Below, in pieces: positions 24,046-32,034 of a stretch of DNA of 64,000 bases (its first letter is position 1; each line of letters begins with the position of its first letter). Below the pieces are notes generated by a model. It searched no databases and was not told the origin of the DNA. It was given only the letters and a program-made list of their open reading frames with translations. The translations under genes were made by a program, and so were the position numbers. This DNA comes from JABFRZ01 sp036376275. Its GTDB lineage: Bacteria; Planctomycetota; UBA1135; GCA-002686595. The DNA lies in assembly GCA_036376275.1 (NCBI GenBank), contig DASVAP010000014.1, positions 1 through 64,000 on the forward strand, written 5' to 3'.

Positions 24046-25211
24046 CACACGTCGCAGGCCGCGCCGCGCGAGCGTGCCAGCACGCGCCGGTAGAGGTCCT
24101 CGTAGCGCGCCACGATCGGGTCGCGCGCGAAGCGCGCCAGCACGTCGGCCCGGGCCGCCGCCCCCATCGCCCGGGCCCGGGCCGGGTCCCGCAGCAGCTC
24201 GCGGATGCGCTCGGCGAAGCGCGCCTGGTCGTCGGGCGGCGCCAGCAGGCCGGTCTCCCCGTCACGGATCACCTCGGGCACCCCACCGACGGCCGTCGCG
24301 ACCACCGGGACCCCGCAGGCGAGCGCCTCCAGGGCCGAGAGGCCGAAGGACTCCTCCGAGGACGACAGCAGGAACACGTCCGCCGGGCCCAGGAGCTCGG
24401 GCAGGGCGTCGCGCTCGCCCAGGAAGCGCACGCGCGCCCCCAGCCCGAGCCGGCGCGCGACCTCGCAGGACTCCGAGCGCGTCGGCCCGTCCCCCACCAG
24501 GACGAGCTCGGCCTGGGTGCCGTCCGTGGCGCGCGCGAAGGCCTCGACCAGCCAGGGCACGCGCTTGACCGGGCGGAAGTTCGAGACGTGCACCGCCAGC
24601 GGGTGCTTGCGACGCGCGCGTGCCCCTGCCGCTTGGGGTGCGAAGCGCTCGGTGTCCACGAAGTTGGGGATCACCTCGATCGCGCAGGGATCCGGACCGG
24701 GGCAGAAGTGGCGCCGCGTGTCGCGCGCCAGCGACTCGGACACGGCCGTCGCGGCGTCGCTGGCGGAGAGCAGGTACTGCGTCAGCGGAGCGTAGGAGGG
24801 GTCGCTGCCGACGATCGTGATGTCGGTGCCGTGCAGCGTCGTGACGACCCGCGGGGCCGGCCGGGCGCTGTCGCGCTGGGCCGCCGCGCGGGCCAGGATG
24901 GCCGACACGGCGTGCGGGAGGGCGTAGTGCGCGTGCAGGACGTCGAGGCCCTCGTCGCGGTGCACGCGCAGGACTGCCGAGGTCACCGCCAGGTCGTGCG
25001 GCGTGGAGGTGAAGAGCGGGTAGGGCAGCCCCTGCGAGACGTGCATCTGCACCGGCCCGCCAGCGTGCGCCAGGCGCGGCGGCACCTGGTGGGAGAAGAG
25101 GTGCACGGCATGCCCGCGGTCGGCCAGCGACAGCGCGAGCTCGCTCGCCACGACCCCCGAGCCGCCATACGTCGGATGGCAGAGGATCCCGATCGACAGA
25201 CGATCTTCCAT
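24045..25211 (-). CDS. bshA: N-acetyl-alpha-D-glucosaminyl L-malate synthase
   Basis: 388 residues, GT-B fold, GT4 family. It joins UDP-GlcNAc and L-malate, the first step of bacillithiol synthesis. The family signature at the N-terminus is IGILCHPTYGGSGVVASELA, with VLHAHYALPHAVSA, VTTLHGTDITIVGSDPSY, VIPNFVDTERF, and the donor site SSEESFGLSALEALACGVPVVATAVGG (split here over residues about 280-305). The N-terminal PTYGGSGVV and the HGTDIT loop distinguish BshA from general GT4 enzymes. It starts three bases after the parA stop and overlaps the desulfurase gene. Confidence 0.92.
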   Translation of the reverse strand: MEDRLSIGILCHPTYGGSGVVASELALSLADRGHAVHLFSHQVPPRLAHAGGPVQMHVSQGLPYPLFTSTPHDLAVTSAVLRVHRDEGLDVLHAHYALPHAVSAILARAAAQRDSARPAPRVVTTLHGTDITIVGSDPSYAPLTQYLLSASDAATAVSESLARDTRRHFCPGPDPCAIEVIPNFVDTERFAPQAAGARARRKHPLAVHVSNFRPVKRVPWLVEAFARATDGTQAELVLVGDGPTRSESCEVARRLGLGARVRFLGERDALPELLGPADVFLLSSSEESFGLSALEALACGVPVVATAVGGVPEVIRDGETGLLAPPDDQARFAERIRELLRDPARARAMGAAARADVLARFARDPIVARYEDLYRRVLARSRGAACDV

Positions 25212-25214
25212 CCT

Positions 25215-26276
25215 TCAGGAGCCGGCCGAGCGCGTGCGGCGGGCAGGAGCCAGGGCCGCCGGCAGCGAAGTCTCCGCCTGCGGCGAGGCGGGGACCCCGG
25301 GCGCGGGCGTCGCCGCCGGTGCGGCGGGCACCGGGGGAGCCGGGCGCCGCGGGCGTGCCGCCTTCGGTGCGGGCGGCGGACTCGCCGGAGCCGCCGGGGC
25401 GGCCGGCCGGCTGGCCACGGGCACCAGCGGGGCGCGGGCCTTCTTCTTGGGGGGATCTTCCGTGGTGGCGACGGCCGTGCGCACAAGGACCTCCTGCGAC
25501 AGGACCTCGTGCGCCAGGGCCGCGAAGTCGCGCGCGCCGATCGAGTCGGGGGCGTACTGGAAGATCGTCTTCCCGAAGCTGGGCGACTCGGCCAGCTTCA
25601 CGTTCGAGCTGATCGCGGTGCGGAAGACCTGGGCCGGGAAGTACTGGCGCAGCTCGGCCAGGACCTCGCGCGCGAGGCGCATGCGGCTGTCGTACAGGCA
25701 CGGCACGATGCCGCCGAGCTTCAGGCCCGGGTGCAGCCGCTGCTTCACGAGCTCGATCACCTCGAGCAGCTTCGTCAGCCCCTGCAGCGCCAGGAACTGG
25801 GTCTGCACCACGAGGAAGACCTCGTCCGAGGCCGCCAGGGCGTTCAGCGAGAGCAGCCCGAGGCTCGGCGGGCAGTCGAAGAGCACGTAGTCGGCCGGCT
25901 CGGCCCCGCCGTTGCGCCGGCGGTGCTCCTCGCGCCAGGCGTTCAGCGCGCGGCGCAGGAGCAGCTCGCGCTCCGCCGCCGCGGAGAGCTCCGGCTCGGC
26001 GCCCGAGAGGTCCAGGTCGGTCGGCAGGCAGGCGAGGTTCGGCGTGCTCGTCGCGCTCAGCGCGGCGCCGAAGGCCACCTCGCCGGTGAGCACGCGGTAG
26101 CTCGACGGTCCGGACTGGCGCACCTCGAGCCCGAGGTAGAGCGTCAGGTTCGCCTGCGGGTCGAGATCGACCACGACCACGCGCTTGCCCGCCAGCGCCA
26201 GGGCGGCGCCCAGGTTGGCGGTCGTGGTCGTCTTGCCGACGCCGCCCTTCTGGTTGATCAAGGCGATGCAGCGCAT
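25215..26276 (-). CDS. parA: ParA-family chromosome partitioning ATPase with long Pro/Ala tail
   Basis: 353 residues. The deviant Walker A motif is KGGVGKTTTTANL, followed by VVVVDLDPQANLTLYLG and FDCPPSLGLLSLNAL. It is a Soj/ParA-type ATPase that moves ParB-parS complexes. The ATPase core ends near residue 260; the last about 90 residues are a low-complexity Ala/Pro/Lys/Arg tail that could bind DNA or the pole. A -10 TACAAT ends eight bases before the ATG. parB is about 9.7 kb away on the other strand rather than adjacent. The gene is cotranscribed with bshA. Confidence 0.93.
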   Translation of the reverse strand: MRCIALINQKGGVGKTTTTANLGAALALAGKRVVVVDLDPQANLTLYLGLEVRQSGPSSYRVLTGEVAFGAALSATSTPNLACLPTDLDLSGAEPELSAAAERELLLRRALNAWREEHRRRNGGAEPADYVLFDCPPSLGLLSLNALAASDEVFLVVQTQFLALQGLTKLLEVIELVKQRLHPGLKLGGIVPCLYDSRMRLAREVLAELRQYFPAQVFRTAISSNVKLAESPSFGKTIFQYAPDSIGARDFAALAHEVLSQEVLVRTAVATTEDPPKKKARAPLVPVASRPAAPAAPASPPPAPKAARPRRPAPPVPAAPAATPAPGVPASPQAETSLPAALAPARRTRSAGS

Positions 26277-26284
26277 CGGGCGGG

Positions 26285-26290
26285 ATTGTA
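26285..26290 (-). promoter_or_regulatory. -10 element TACAAT of the parA-bshA-desulfurase operon
   Basis: TACAAT on the minus strand leaves eight bases to the parA ATG and no ribosome site, so the transcript is probably leaderless. A DnaA-box-like TGTGGA (26310-26305) sits about 15 bases upstream, between the -10 and the expected -35 position, so DnaA could control this promoter. Confidence 0.5.
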
Positions 26291-26304
26291 GCCGAGGCCC
26301 GGCC

Positions 26305-26431
26305 TCCACACGTTCTCCACAGCGGGCGTGCAGCGCCGAGGGCGGCGGACGGCACCGCTCCTCGCCCCCACGCGGGGCAAAGTCCACAGCTCGTCCGGAC
26401 GTTCTGCGCCGCTCTCCACAGTTCTTCCACA
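26305..26431. other. cluster of five DnaA-box-like motifs upstream of parA
   Basis: TCCACA occurs at 26305-26310, 26316-26321, 26383-26388, 26415-26420 and 26426-26431, all in one orientation. Extended, they read GCCTCCACA, TTCTCCACA (8 of 9 to TTATCCACA), AAGTCCACA, CTCTCCACA and TCTTCCACA. These are better matches than those between dnaA and dnaN. The cluster may be a DnaA-titration site, a parA regulatory region, or part of the true origin. Confidence 0.6.
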
Positions 26432-26433
26432 GG

Positions 26434-26487
26434 GCGAGCGGGAGAGTCCGGGCTCCCCGGGCCGGGGGTCCGGAGCCTCCCGCTCGC
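26434..26487 (-). terminator. long hairpin after bshB1
   Basis: GCGAGCGGGAG (26434-26444) pairs perfectly with CTCCCGCTCGC (26477-26487), and the pairing continues inward with few mismatches for another ten or so bases. It starts about 20 bases past the bshB1 stop on the minus strand. There is no T-tract. It separates the sigma-to-bshB1 operon from the parA promoter region. Confidence 0.6.
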
Positions 26488-26508
26488 CTGGGGGCGGCGG
26501 TGGAGCGC

Positions 26509-27222
26509 CTACAGCAGGAGCGCCAGGTCGCGCAGGGGCAGCGGGCCGCGGTGCAGCAGCGGCTCGCCGTGCCGCGCGCCGATGCGCTCGCCGAAGTAGC
26601 GCGCGCGCGTCTCGGCCCGGGCCAGGATGTCGGCCCCGAACAGGAGGTGCTGGCCCGCGTCGTCCGCGTGGGCCGGGGCGAGCTGCGAGGCGTAGCAGCG
26701 GATCACCTCGACCTTGCGCGGCCACTCGGCGCTGACGTCGACCACCAGCGTCGGCTCGAAGGGCACGTGGCCCATGTAGTGGAGCAGGAGGCGCGCCCGC
26801 CGCGCCGGCGGCCCGCCGTCGCGCTCGGCCACGCGCGCGAGACCCGCGAGGTACCAGGCCTCGCGCGCGAGCTGGCCGCTGGCGGCGTGATCGGGATGCA
26901 GGTCCTCGACGTGCTGCGCGAGCACCAGCGCGGGCGCGAGCTCGCGCAGGAGTCGCGCCAGGTTCTCGCGCGCCGTCGGCGTCGCGGCCACGCGCGAGTC
27001 GGGTAGCTCGAGGTTGCCGCGCCAGGCGAGCCCGAGGCGCTCGCTGGCGGCGGCGGTCTCGGCGTCGCGCTCGGCGCGCGAGCCGCGCGTGCCCATCTCG
27101 CCGCGCGTGACGTCGAGGACGCCCACGCGCTTGCCGGCGTCGACCAGCTTCAGGATCGTCCCGCCGACGCAGATCTCGGCGTCGTCGGGGTGCGCGGCGA
27201 TCACGAGCGCGTCGAGGGTCAT
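26509..27222 (-). CDS. bshB1: bacillithiol biosynthesis deacetylase, LmbE/PIG-L family
   Basis: 237 residues. It removes the acetyl group from GlcNAc-malate. The zinc site starts with AAHPDDAEICVGGTI, then TRGEMGTRGS, LELPDSRVAAT and QHVEDLHPDHAASGQLAREA, where the HxxDH supplies the remaining ligands. The motif LLLHYMGHVPFEPTLVVDVS and C-terminal ARYFGERIGARHGEPL are typical of the BshB1 branch. The ATG at 27222 is chosen over an upstream in-frame start that would overlap bshC. It lies ten bases after bshC, so the assignment is supported by context. Confidence 0.93.
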   Translation of the reverse strand: MTLDALVIAAHPDDAEICVGGTILKLVDAGKRVGVLDVTRGEMGTRGSRAERDAETAAASERLGLAWRGNLELPDSRVAATPTARENLARLLRELAPALVLAQHVEDLHPDHAASGQLAREAWYLAGLARVAERDGGPPARRARLLLHYMGHVPFEPTLVVDVSAEWPRKVEVIRCYASQLAPAHADDAGQHLLFGADILARAETRARYFGERIGARHGEPLLHRGPLPLRDLALLL

Positions 27223-27232
27223 GGCTTGGCGG

Positions 27233-28894
27233 TCACGGCTGGGCACGGTCCGGAAGGTACACGACCAGATGCTCGGTCGGCAGCGGGTCGATGCCCGCGA
27301 GGAGCCCGTCGATCCAGTCCGTGCCGTGGCGCGCGACGAGCTCCAGGGCGCCGCGCACGCGCTCCTGCGGCGCGCCGTTCGGGAAGAGCCCGTTGGCCAG
27401 GCGCCGGTAGTGGCGCCGGCCCGTGCCGGCGCTGTTCTGCTGGACGCGCTCGAGCTTGGCCGCCAGGCGCTCGATCAGGTCGCCCACCTGGTCGGCGGTG
27501 CGCTTGAGCTGCTGCGCGAGGCCAGCGTCGAGCGCGGCCACGCCCTCGCGCGCCGCCAGCAGCTCGGCGGCGGTGCGCCGCGCCACGGCGCGCAGCGCGC
27601 GCGCGGCCGCGGGCTCCTCGGACTCCTCGGCGGGCGGCTCGATCGCTCCGCGGCGCACCAGCACGTCGCGCACCGCGAGGTCCAGGCGCGCGAGCGACTC
27701 GCGCGCGGCCGGATCGACGAGCGTGGCCGAGAGGCGCGGCACGAAAGGCGTGACCGGGGCGCCGGCCAGCGCGCGCAGGGGCGTCAGCTCGGCGTGATAG
27801 TCGAGCTCGCCCCAGCCGCCCACGTAGGCCACGACCGGCAGCACGAGGTCCTGCAGCACGGGACGCAGGAGCGCGCCGCTCGACCAGTCGAGCGGCGCCT
27901 GCACGATCTCGGCCGCCAGCTCGCTGGCGCTGCGTCCGCCGGCCTCGCCGTCGTAGCGGAACTCGCCGTCGCGCAGCCGCAGCGCGTGGCGCCTGTCGTC
28001 GACGTGATGGAAGACGAGCGCCGCCTCGGCCGGCTCGATCGCCGGTGCGCGGCCCGTGGCGCGCACGGCCTCGGCCCCGGCCGCCAGCGCGGGGCCGACG
28101 CCCTGCGAGACCAGGCGCGCGAGAGCGCGCGAGAGCGCTGGGCGGATCCACTGCGGCTCGAGCACGACGAGCCCAAGGTGCCCGAGCAGCGCCAGCAGCG
28201 TGCGCGTGAAGGCACCCGAGAAGCTCTCGCCAGCGCGCGGCAGGAAGAGCTCGAGCGCGCGCGCCTGGGATTCGCCCTCCCACAGGTTCTGGCGCAGGAC
28301 CTCGGCCAGGGCCCCGAGCTTGTGGCGCTCCGCGTCGAAGACCACGCGCGAGAGCAGCGTGCGCCCGGAGGAGGCCCCCGCCAGTCCGACCTTGCGCAGG
28401 TCGAGGTGCGGGTTCTGGATCCACAGGTGGTGGACCTCGGAGAGGTCGTGGTCGTCGGCGTGGTTCCAGAAGAGCGGCACGACCGGCGCCTCGAAGCGCG
28501 CGCTCAGGCTGCGCGCGAGACGCACGGCGTGCAGCGCCTTGTAGAGGTCGTAGAGCGGTCCGCCCAGGAAGCCGGGCTGCTGTCCGGCGACGACCGCGAA
28601 GGTCCCCGGCGCGGCCAGCGCGCGCGCGGACTCGAGCACGGCCACCGGCGGCTGGAAGGGCGCGAGCGCGTGCTCGAGCGTGCGCGCCAGCTCGGCGCGC
28701 GCCTCCGCCTCGAGCAGCTCGGGCGGGCGCGGCAGGTCCTCGAGCGTGGCCGGGACGACGAGACCCGGCAGGTCCGGCGGGCGTGGGCGCGCGGCCAGCG
28801 CGCGCGCCGCCCAGGGTGCGAGGCCGAGCACGTCGGCCGGCAGGTACTGGAACTCGAGGGCCACGGGCGCGACGGGCTCCTTCGCGCCGCTCAT
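27233..28894 (-). CDS. bshC: putative cysteine ligase of bacillithiol synthesis
   Basis: 553 residues. BshC adds cysteine to glucosaminyl-malate to complete bacillithiol. The family core is AVVAGQQPGFLGGPLYDLYK and VVPLFWNHADDHDLSEVHHL, an HxGH/Rossmann-like nucleotide-binding region, with LVVLEPQWIRPALSRAL and a long C-terminal helical region ending RRHYRRLANGLFPNGAPQER and DWIDGLLAG. The ATG overlaps the pyrF stop (ATGA). With bshA and bshB1 close by the whole pathway is present. Confidence 0.94.
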   Translation of the reverse strand: MSGAKEPVAPVALEFQYLPADVLGLAPWAARALAARPRPPDLPGLVVPATLEDLPRPPELLEAEARAELARTLEHALAPFQPPVAVLESARALAAPGTFAVVAGQQPGFLGGPLYDLYKALHAVRLARSLSARFEAPVVPLFWNHADDHDLSEVHHLWIQNPHLDLRKVGLAGASSGRTLLSRVVFDAERHKLGALAEVLRQNLWEGESQARALELFLPRAGESFSGAFTRTLLALLGHLGLVVLEPQWIRPALSRALARLVSQGVGPALAAGAEAVRATGRAPAIEPAEAALVFHHVDDRRHALRLRDGEFRYDGEAGGRSASELAAEIVQAPLDWSSGALLRPVLQDLVLPVVAYVGGWGELDYHAELTPLRALAGAPVTPFVPRLSATLVDPAARESLARLDLAVRDVLVRRGAIEPPAEESEEPAAARALRAVARRTAAELLAAREGVAALDAGLAQQLKRTADQVGDLIERLAAKLERVQQNSAGTGRRHYRRLANGLFPNGAPQERVRGALELVARHGTDWIDGLLAGIDPLPTEHLVVYLPDRAQP

Positions 28895-29805
28895 TCCGGG
28901 GCCAGGGCGAGCGCGAGCTCGCCGACCATCGCCTCGAGGGCCGCGCGCGTCGCGTCCCGCCAGTCCCGTCCGGCGTGCGCACGCTCGCGCCAGGCGAAGG
29001 CCACGCCGCGCGAGGAGTTGACCAGCGCCCCGCGCCAGGGGCGCCGCGGGTCGGTGAAGGCCGCGCGCACGTCGCGCGCGGAGGCGCCCTGCGCGCCGTA
29101 GCCGGGCAAGAGGAGCACGGCCCGCGGCAGGGCCTGGCGCAGCCGCGCGAGCTCGGCGGGATGCGTCGCCCCCACCACCGCGCCGAGGCTGGAGTAGCCC
29201 GAGCGCCCCACCAGCCCGTCGCCCAGCGTCGTGACGGTCTCCGCGACGCGCGCCCACAGCGGCGGCTCGCCGTGCTGCTGGAGCTCGCCGCTCCCGGGAT
29301 TCGAGGTGCGCACGAGCACGAACAGGCCCGCGTCCGCCCGCGCGCAGCACTCGACGAAGGGCGTGAGCGAGTCGGAGCCCAGGTACGGGTTGACCGTGAT
29401 CGCGTCGCACAGGTGCTCGCGCGGCGTCCCCGGCAGGCCCTCCAGGAAGGCCGTGGCGTAGGCGGCGGCGGTCGAGGCGATGTCCGAGCGCTTCACGTCA
29501 CCGATCACGAGCAGCCCGGCGGCGCGCGCGTGGGCCACGACGTTCTCCCAGGCCCGCGCCCCGTCGGCCCCGAGCAGCTCGAAGAAGGCGGACTGCGGCT
29601 TCACCGCCGCGACGCGGCCGGCCACGAGGTCGATCAGGGTCCGGCAGAAGGCCTCGACGGCGGCGGCGCGCTCGGCACGCGGCGCGCGCGCGTCGCGCGC
29701 GACCGCGAAGGGCTCCGGCAGGAGGTCGAGGTGCGGATCGATCCCGACCAGGGCCGGCGTGCGCACGCGCTCGAGCGCGGCGTCGAGTCGGTCGGCGAAG
29801 CTCAC
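28891..29805 (-). CDS. pyrF: orotidine 5'-phosphate decarboxylase, type 2
   Basis: 304 residues, the long type 2 form. It makes UMP from OMP. Motifs: LVGIDPHLDLLPE, RVAAVKPQSAFFELLG, LVIGDVKRSDIASTA (catalytic Asp/Lys/Asp), AITVNPYLGSDSLTPF and VLLLPGYGAQGA. The GTG at 29805 overlaps the stop of the DUF502 gene (GTGA) and has GGAGAG upstream. It is embedded in an operon with bshC and bshB1, which look functionally unrelated. Confidence 0.95.
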   Translation of the reverse strand: MSFADRLDAALERVRTPALVGIDPHLDLLPEPFAVARDARAPRAERAAAVEAFCRTLIDLVAGRVAAVKPQSAFFELLGADGARAWENVVAHARAAGLLVIGDVKRSDIASTAAAYATAFLEGLPGTPREHLCDAITVNPYLGSDSLTPFVECCARADAGLFVLVRTSNPGSGELQQHGEPPLWARVAETVTTLGDGLVGRSGYSSLGAVVGATHPAELARLRQALPRAVLLLPGYGAQGASARDVRAAFTDPRRPWRGALVNSSRGVAFAWRERAHAGRDWRDATRAALEAMVGELALALAPE

Positions 29806-30749
29806 GCGCTCTCCTGGCGTGGCCCGGGCAGCGGCACGGCGGGCGGCGGCGGCTCGCTCGGAAGGACGCCGGGCACGGAACGCACGACGCGCTCCTGGGT
29901 CGGGATGAGCACGCCGCCCGTCATGACCAGGCGCACGGCCTCCTCGATCGGGATGGGGAGCGTGATCACGCGCTCCACGTCTACGAACAGGGTGTAGCCC
30001 GTCATCGGCATCGGGGAGGTGGGCAGGAACACGCACACGAGCTCCTTGCCGCTGCGCTGGTCGAGCGTGCGCATCGAGCCGTTGGTGACGAAGGCCAGCG
30101 CCCACAGGCCGTCGCTCGGATAGGGGATGGCCACGACCGTGTCGAACTCGATCTTCTTCTTCTCGAAGAAGAACTCGACCAGCTGCTTCGAGTAGGGGTA
30201 GATCGACTTGACGACCGGGATCAGGGTCATCGTGCGGTCGAGGTGCTGCACGAAGCGCCGCCCGACGAAGCCGCCGACCAGCCAGCCGAGCCACAGCACG
30301 AGCAGCAGCGAGACCAGCACGCCGATCAGCGGGTGCACGCGCTTCTTCACGTCGTCGCGCAGGCGCTCGGACCGGATCGCGAGGTCGTCGAGGTCGCGGA
30401 AGAAGCCCAGGTGATCGTGGCGGTGCACGACCAGGGCGTCGCGGAAGCGCGGATCGTCGAAGCCCTCCGGGCTGCGCGCCAGGGTCTGGATGTCGACCGG
30501 CAGGAGCTCCGGAGCGAGGTAGTCGCTGCCGAGCGGATCGATCCCCAGGCCCTCGAGGGCGCCCCAGCCGACGGCGTTGCGCTCCAGCGACCAGTAGATG
30601 ACCGCGTTGATCGGCCCGGTCACGTAGCGGTTCACCATCTGGAACAGCAGCCCGAAGATGACCACCGTCAGGACGACGGGCAGCAGCGTCACCACGCCCC
30701 GGAAGAAGAAGGCGGCGAGCCCGTTGGGCTTCTTGGAGTCGGGCGGCAT
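29802..30749 (-). CDS. DUF502-family membrane protein
   Basis: 315 residues. There is a membrane helix at about 15-38 (GVVTLLPVVLTVVIFGLLF) and another at about 143-162 (LIGVLVSLLLVLWLGWLVGGF). The region IPVVKSIYPYSKQLVEFFF and the later VVAIPYPSDGLWALAFVTN and VCVFLPTSPMPMTGYTLFV are the DUF502 signature. Function is unknown; bacterial members are inner-membrane proteins. Compared with the family it carries an extra hydrophilic segment of about 90 residues between the two helices. It is cotranscribed with pyrF downstream and hemW upstream. Confidence 0.85.
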   Translation of the reverse strand: MPPDSKKPNGLAAFFFRGVVTLLPVVLTVVIFGLLFQMVNRYVTGPINAVIYWSLERNAVGWGALEGLGIDPLGSDYLAPELLPVDIQTLARSPEGFDDPRFRDALVVHRHDHLGFFRDLDDLAIRSERLRDDVKKRVHPLIGVLVSLLLVLWLGWLVGGFVGRRFVQHLDRTMTLIPVVKSIYPYSKQLVEFFFEKKKIEFDTVVAIPYPSDGLWALAFVTNGSMRTLDQRSGKELVCVFLPTSPMPMTGYTLFVDVERVITLPIPIEEAVRLVMTGGVLIPTQERVVRSVPGVLPSEPPPPAVPLPGPRQESA

Positions 30750-30777
30750 TCGGCGCGCAGGGCGCGAACGGCGGATC

Positions 30778-31998
30778 TTACTCCCCGCCCGTGGTCGATC
30801 TCGCCGCCCGGCAGGCGCCCAGGAGGCGCCGCGCGACCGCGTCGGCCAGGGGCCAGCCCCGGGTGCTCAGGCGCGTCCTTCCGCCTTGCTCCTCGAGCAG
30901 CCCGACCGCCGCGAGCGCGTCGCGCTCGGCCGCAGTCGGATCCGCCCCTTCGAAGCCGGCCACCCGGCAGGCCTCGGCCGGTTCCACGCCGGCACGGGTG
31001 CGCAGGCCGAGCCACCAGGTCTCGCCGAGGCGCAGGGCCGGCGCGGGAGTCTCCTCCCAGGCGGCAGCCGGCCGTCCCGCGGCGACCGCCTGGCGCCAGG
31101 GAACCAGCGAGCGCGGGTTCCCCAGGCGCGTGTGCCCCACCTTGCTGACCGCGGAGGGTCCCAGGCCGAGGTAGGGGCCGTTGCGCCAGTAGTTGACGTT
31201 ATGGAGGCATTGCTGCCCAGTCAGGCAGAAGTTGGACACCTCGTAGCCCTCGTAGCCCGCGTCCGCGAGCTGGGCGTGGGTGGCCTCGAAGAAGGCGAGC
31301 TCCTCGTCCTCCGAGAGGCGCGAGACGGTGCCCGCCTGGAGCTGCGCCCACAGGGGCGTGCCCTCCTCGAAGGTGAGCTGGTAGGCGCTGAGGTGATCCG
31401 GCCGGAGGGCGAGCACGCGCGCCAGATCGGCCTGCCAGCGCGCCAGGTCCTGTCCGGGCACGCCGTAGATCAGGTCGACGCTCACTCGCTCGAAGCCCGC
31501 CGCGCGGGCGGCCTCGACCGCCGCGAAGCCGGTCGCGACGTCGTGGACGCGGCCGAAGAGCTCCAGGATGCGTGGCTCCAGGCTCTGCAACCCGATCGAG
31601 AGACGATCGACCCCGAGCTGGCGCAGGAGCCTGGCCTTGGCGACGTCGAGGCTCTCCGGGTTGCACTCGCAGGTCACCTCGACCGCCGAGGAGCGGAAGC
31701 GGGTGACACGCTCGAGCCCGTCGAGCAGACGCTCCAGGTCCTCGGGGGCGTAGTAGGAGGGGGTCCCACCCCCCAGGTAGACGGTGCGCGGGCGCTCCGG
31801 GGCGCGCGCCGCCGCCTCCGCCAGGAGCAGCTCCAGCGTCCCCGCCAGGTCCTGGCCCTCCCCCGCCAGGGAATAGAAGTCGCAATACGTGCACTTGGCC
31901 GCGCAAAAGGGCACGTGCACGTAGAGCGGGGTGCCCGGGGGCGGGCGCGCCGCGGCCGCGCGCGCGGGGGGCGGGGCGCGATCGCCGGAGCGCGTCAT
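30778..31998 (-). CDS. hemW: HemW-type radical SAM heme chaperone
   Basis: 406 residues. The [4Fe-4S] motif is CAAKCTYC within YVHVPFCAAKCTYCDFYS, followed by TVYLGGGTPSYYAPEDL, CECNPESLD, RLSIGLQSLEP and SVDLIYGVPGQ. The sequence LHNVNYWRNGPYLGLGPSA is characteristic of HemW rather than of the coproporphyrinogen dehydrogenase HemN. HemW inserts heme into respiratory proteins. The first 20 residues are low complexity, so the true start could lie slightly downstream. It follows the sigma factor gene by 36 bases. Confidence 0.92.
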   Translation of the reverse strand: MTRSGDRAPPPARAAAARPPPGTPLYVHVPFCAAKCTYCDFYSLAGEGQDLAGTLELLLAEAAARAPERPRTVYLGGGTPSYYAPEDLERLLDGLERVTRFRSSAVEVTCECNPESLDVAKARLLRQLGVDRLSIGLQSLEPRILELFGRVHDVATGFAAVEAARAAGFERVSVDLIYGVPGQDLARWQADLARVLALRPDHLSAYQLTFEEGTPLWAQLQAGTVSRLSEDEELAFFEATHAQLADAGYEGYEVSNFCLTGQQCLHNVNYWRNGPYLGLGPSAVSKVGHTRLGNPRSLVPWRQAVAAGRPAAAWEETPAPALRLGETWWLGLRTRAGVEPAEACRVAGFEGADPTAAERDALAAVGLLEEQGGRTRLSTRGWPLADAVARRLLGACRAARSTTGGE

Positions 31999-32034
31999 GC
32001 GCCCGCGAGGGTAGCACCGCCGCTCGGCCGGCGC

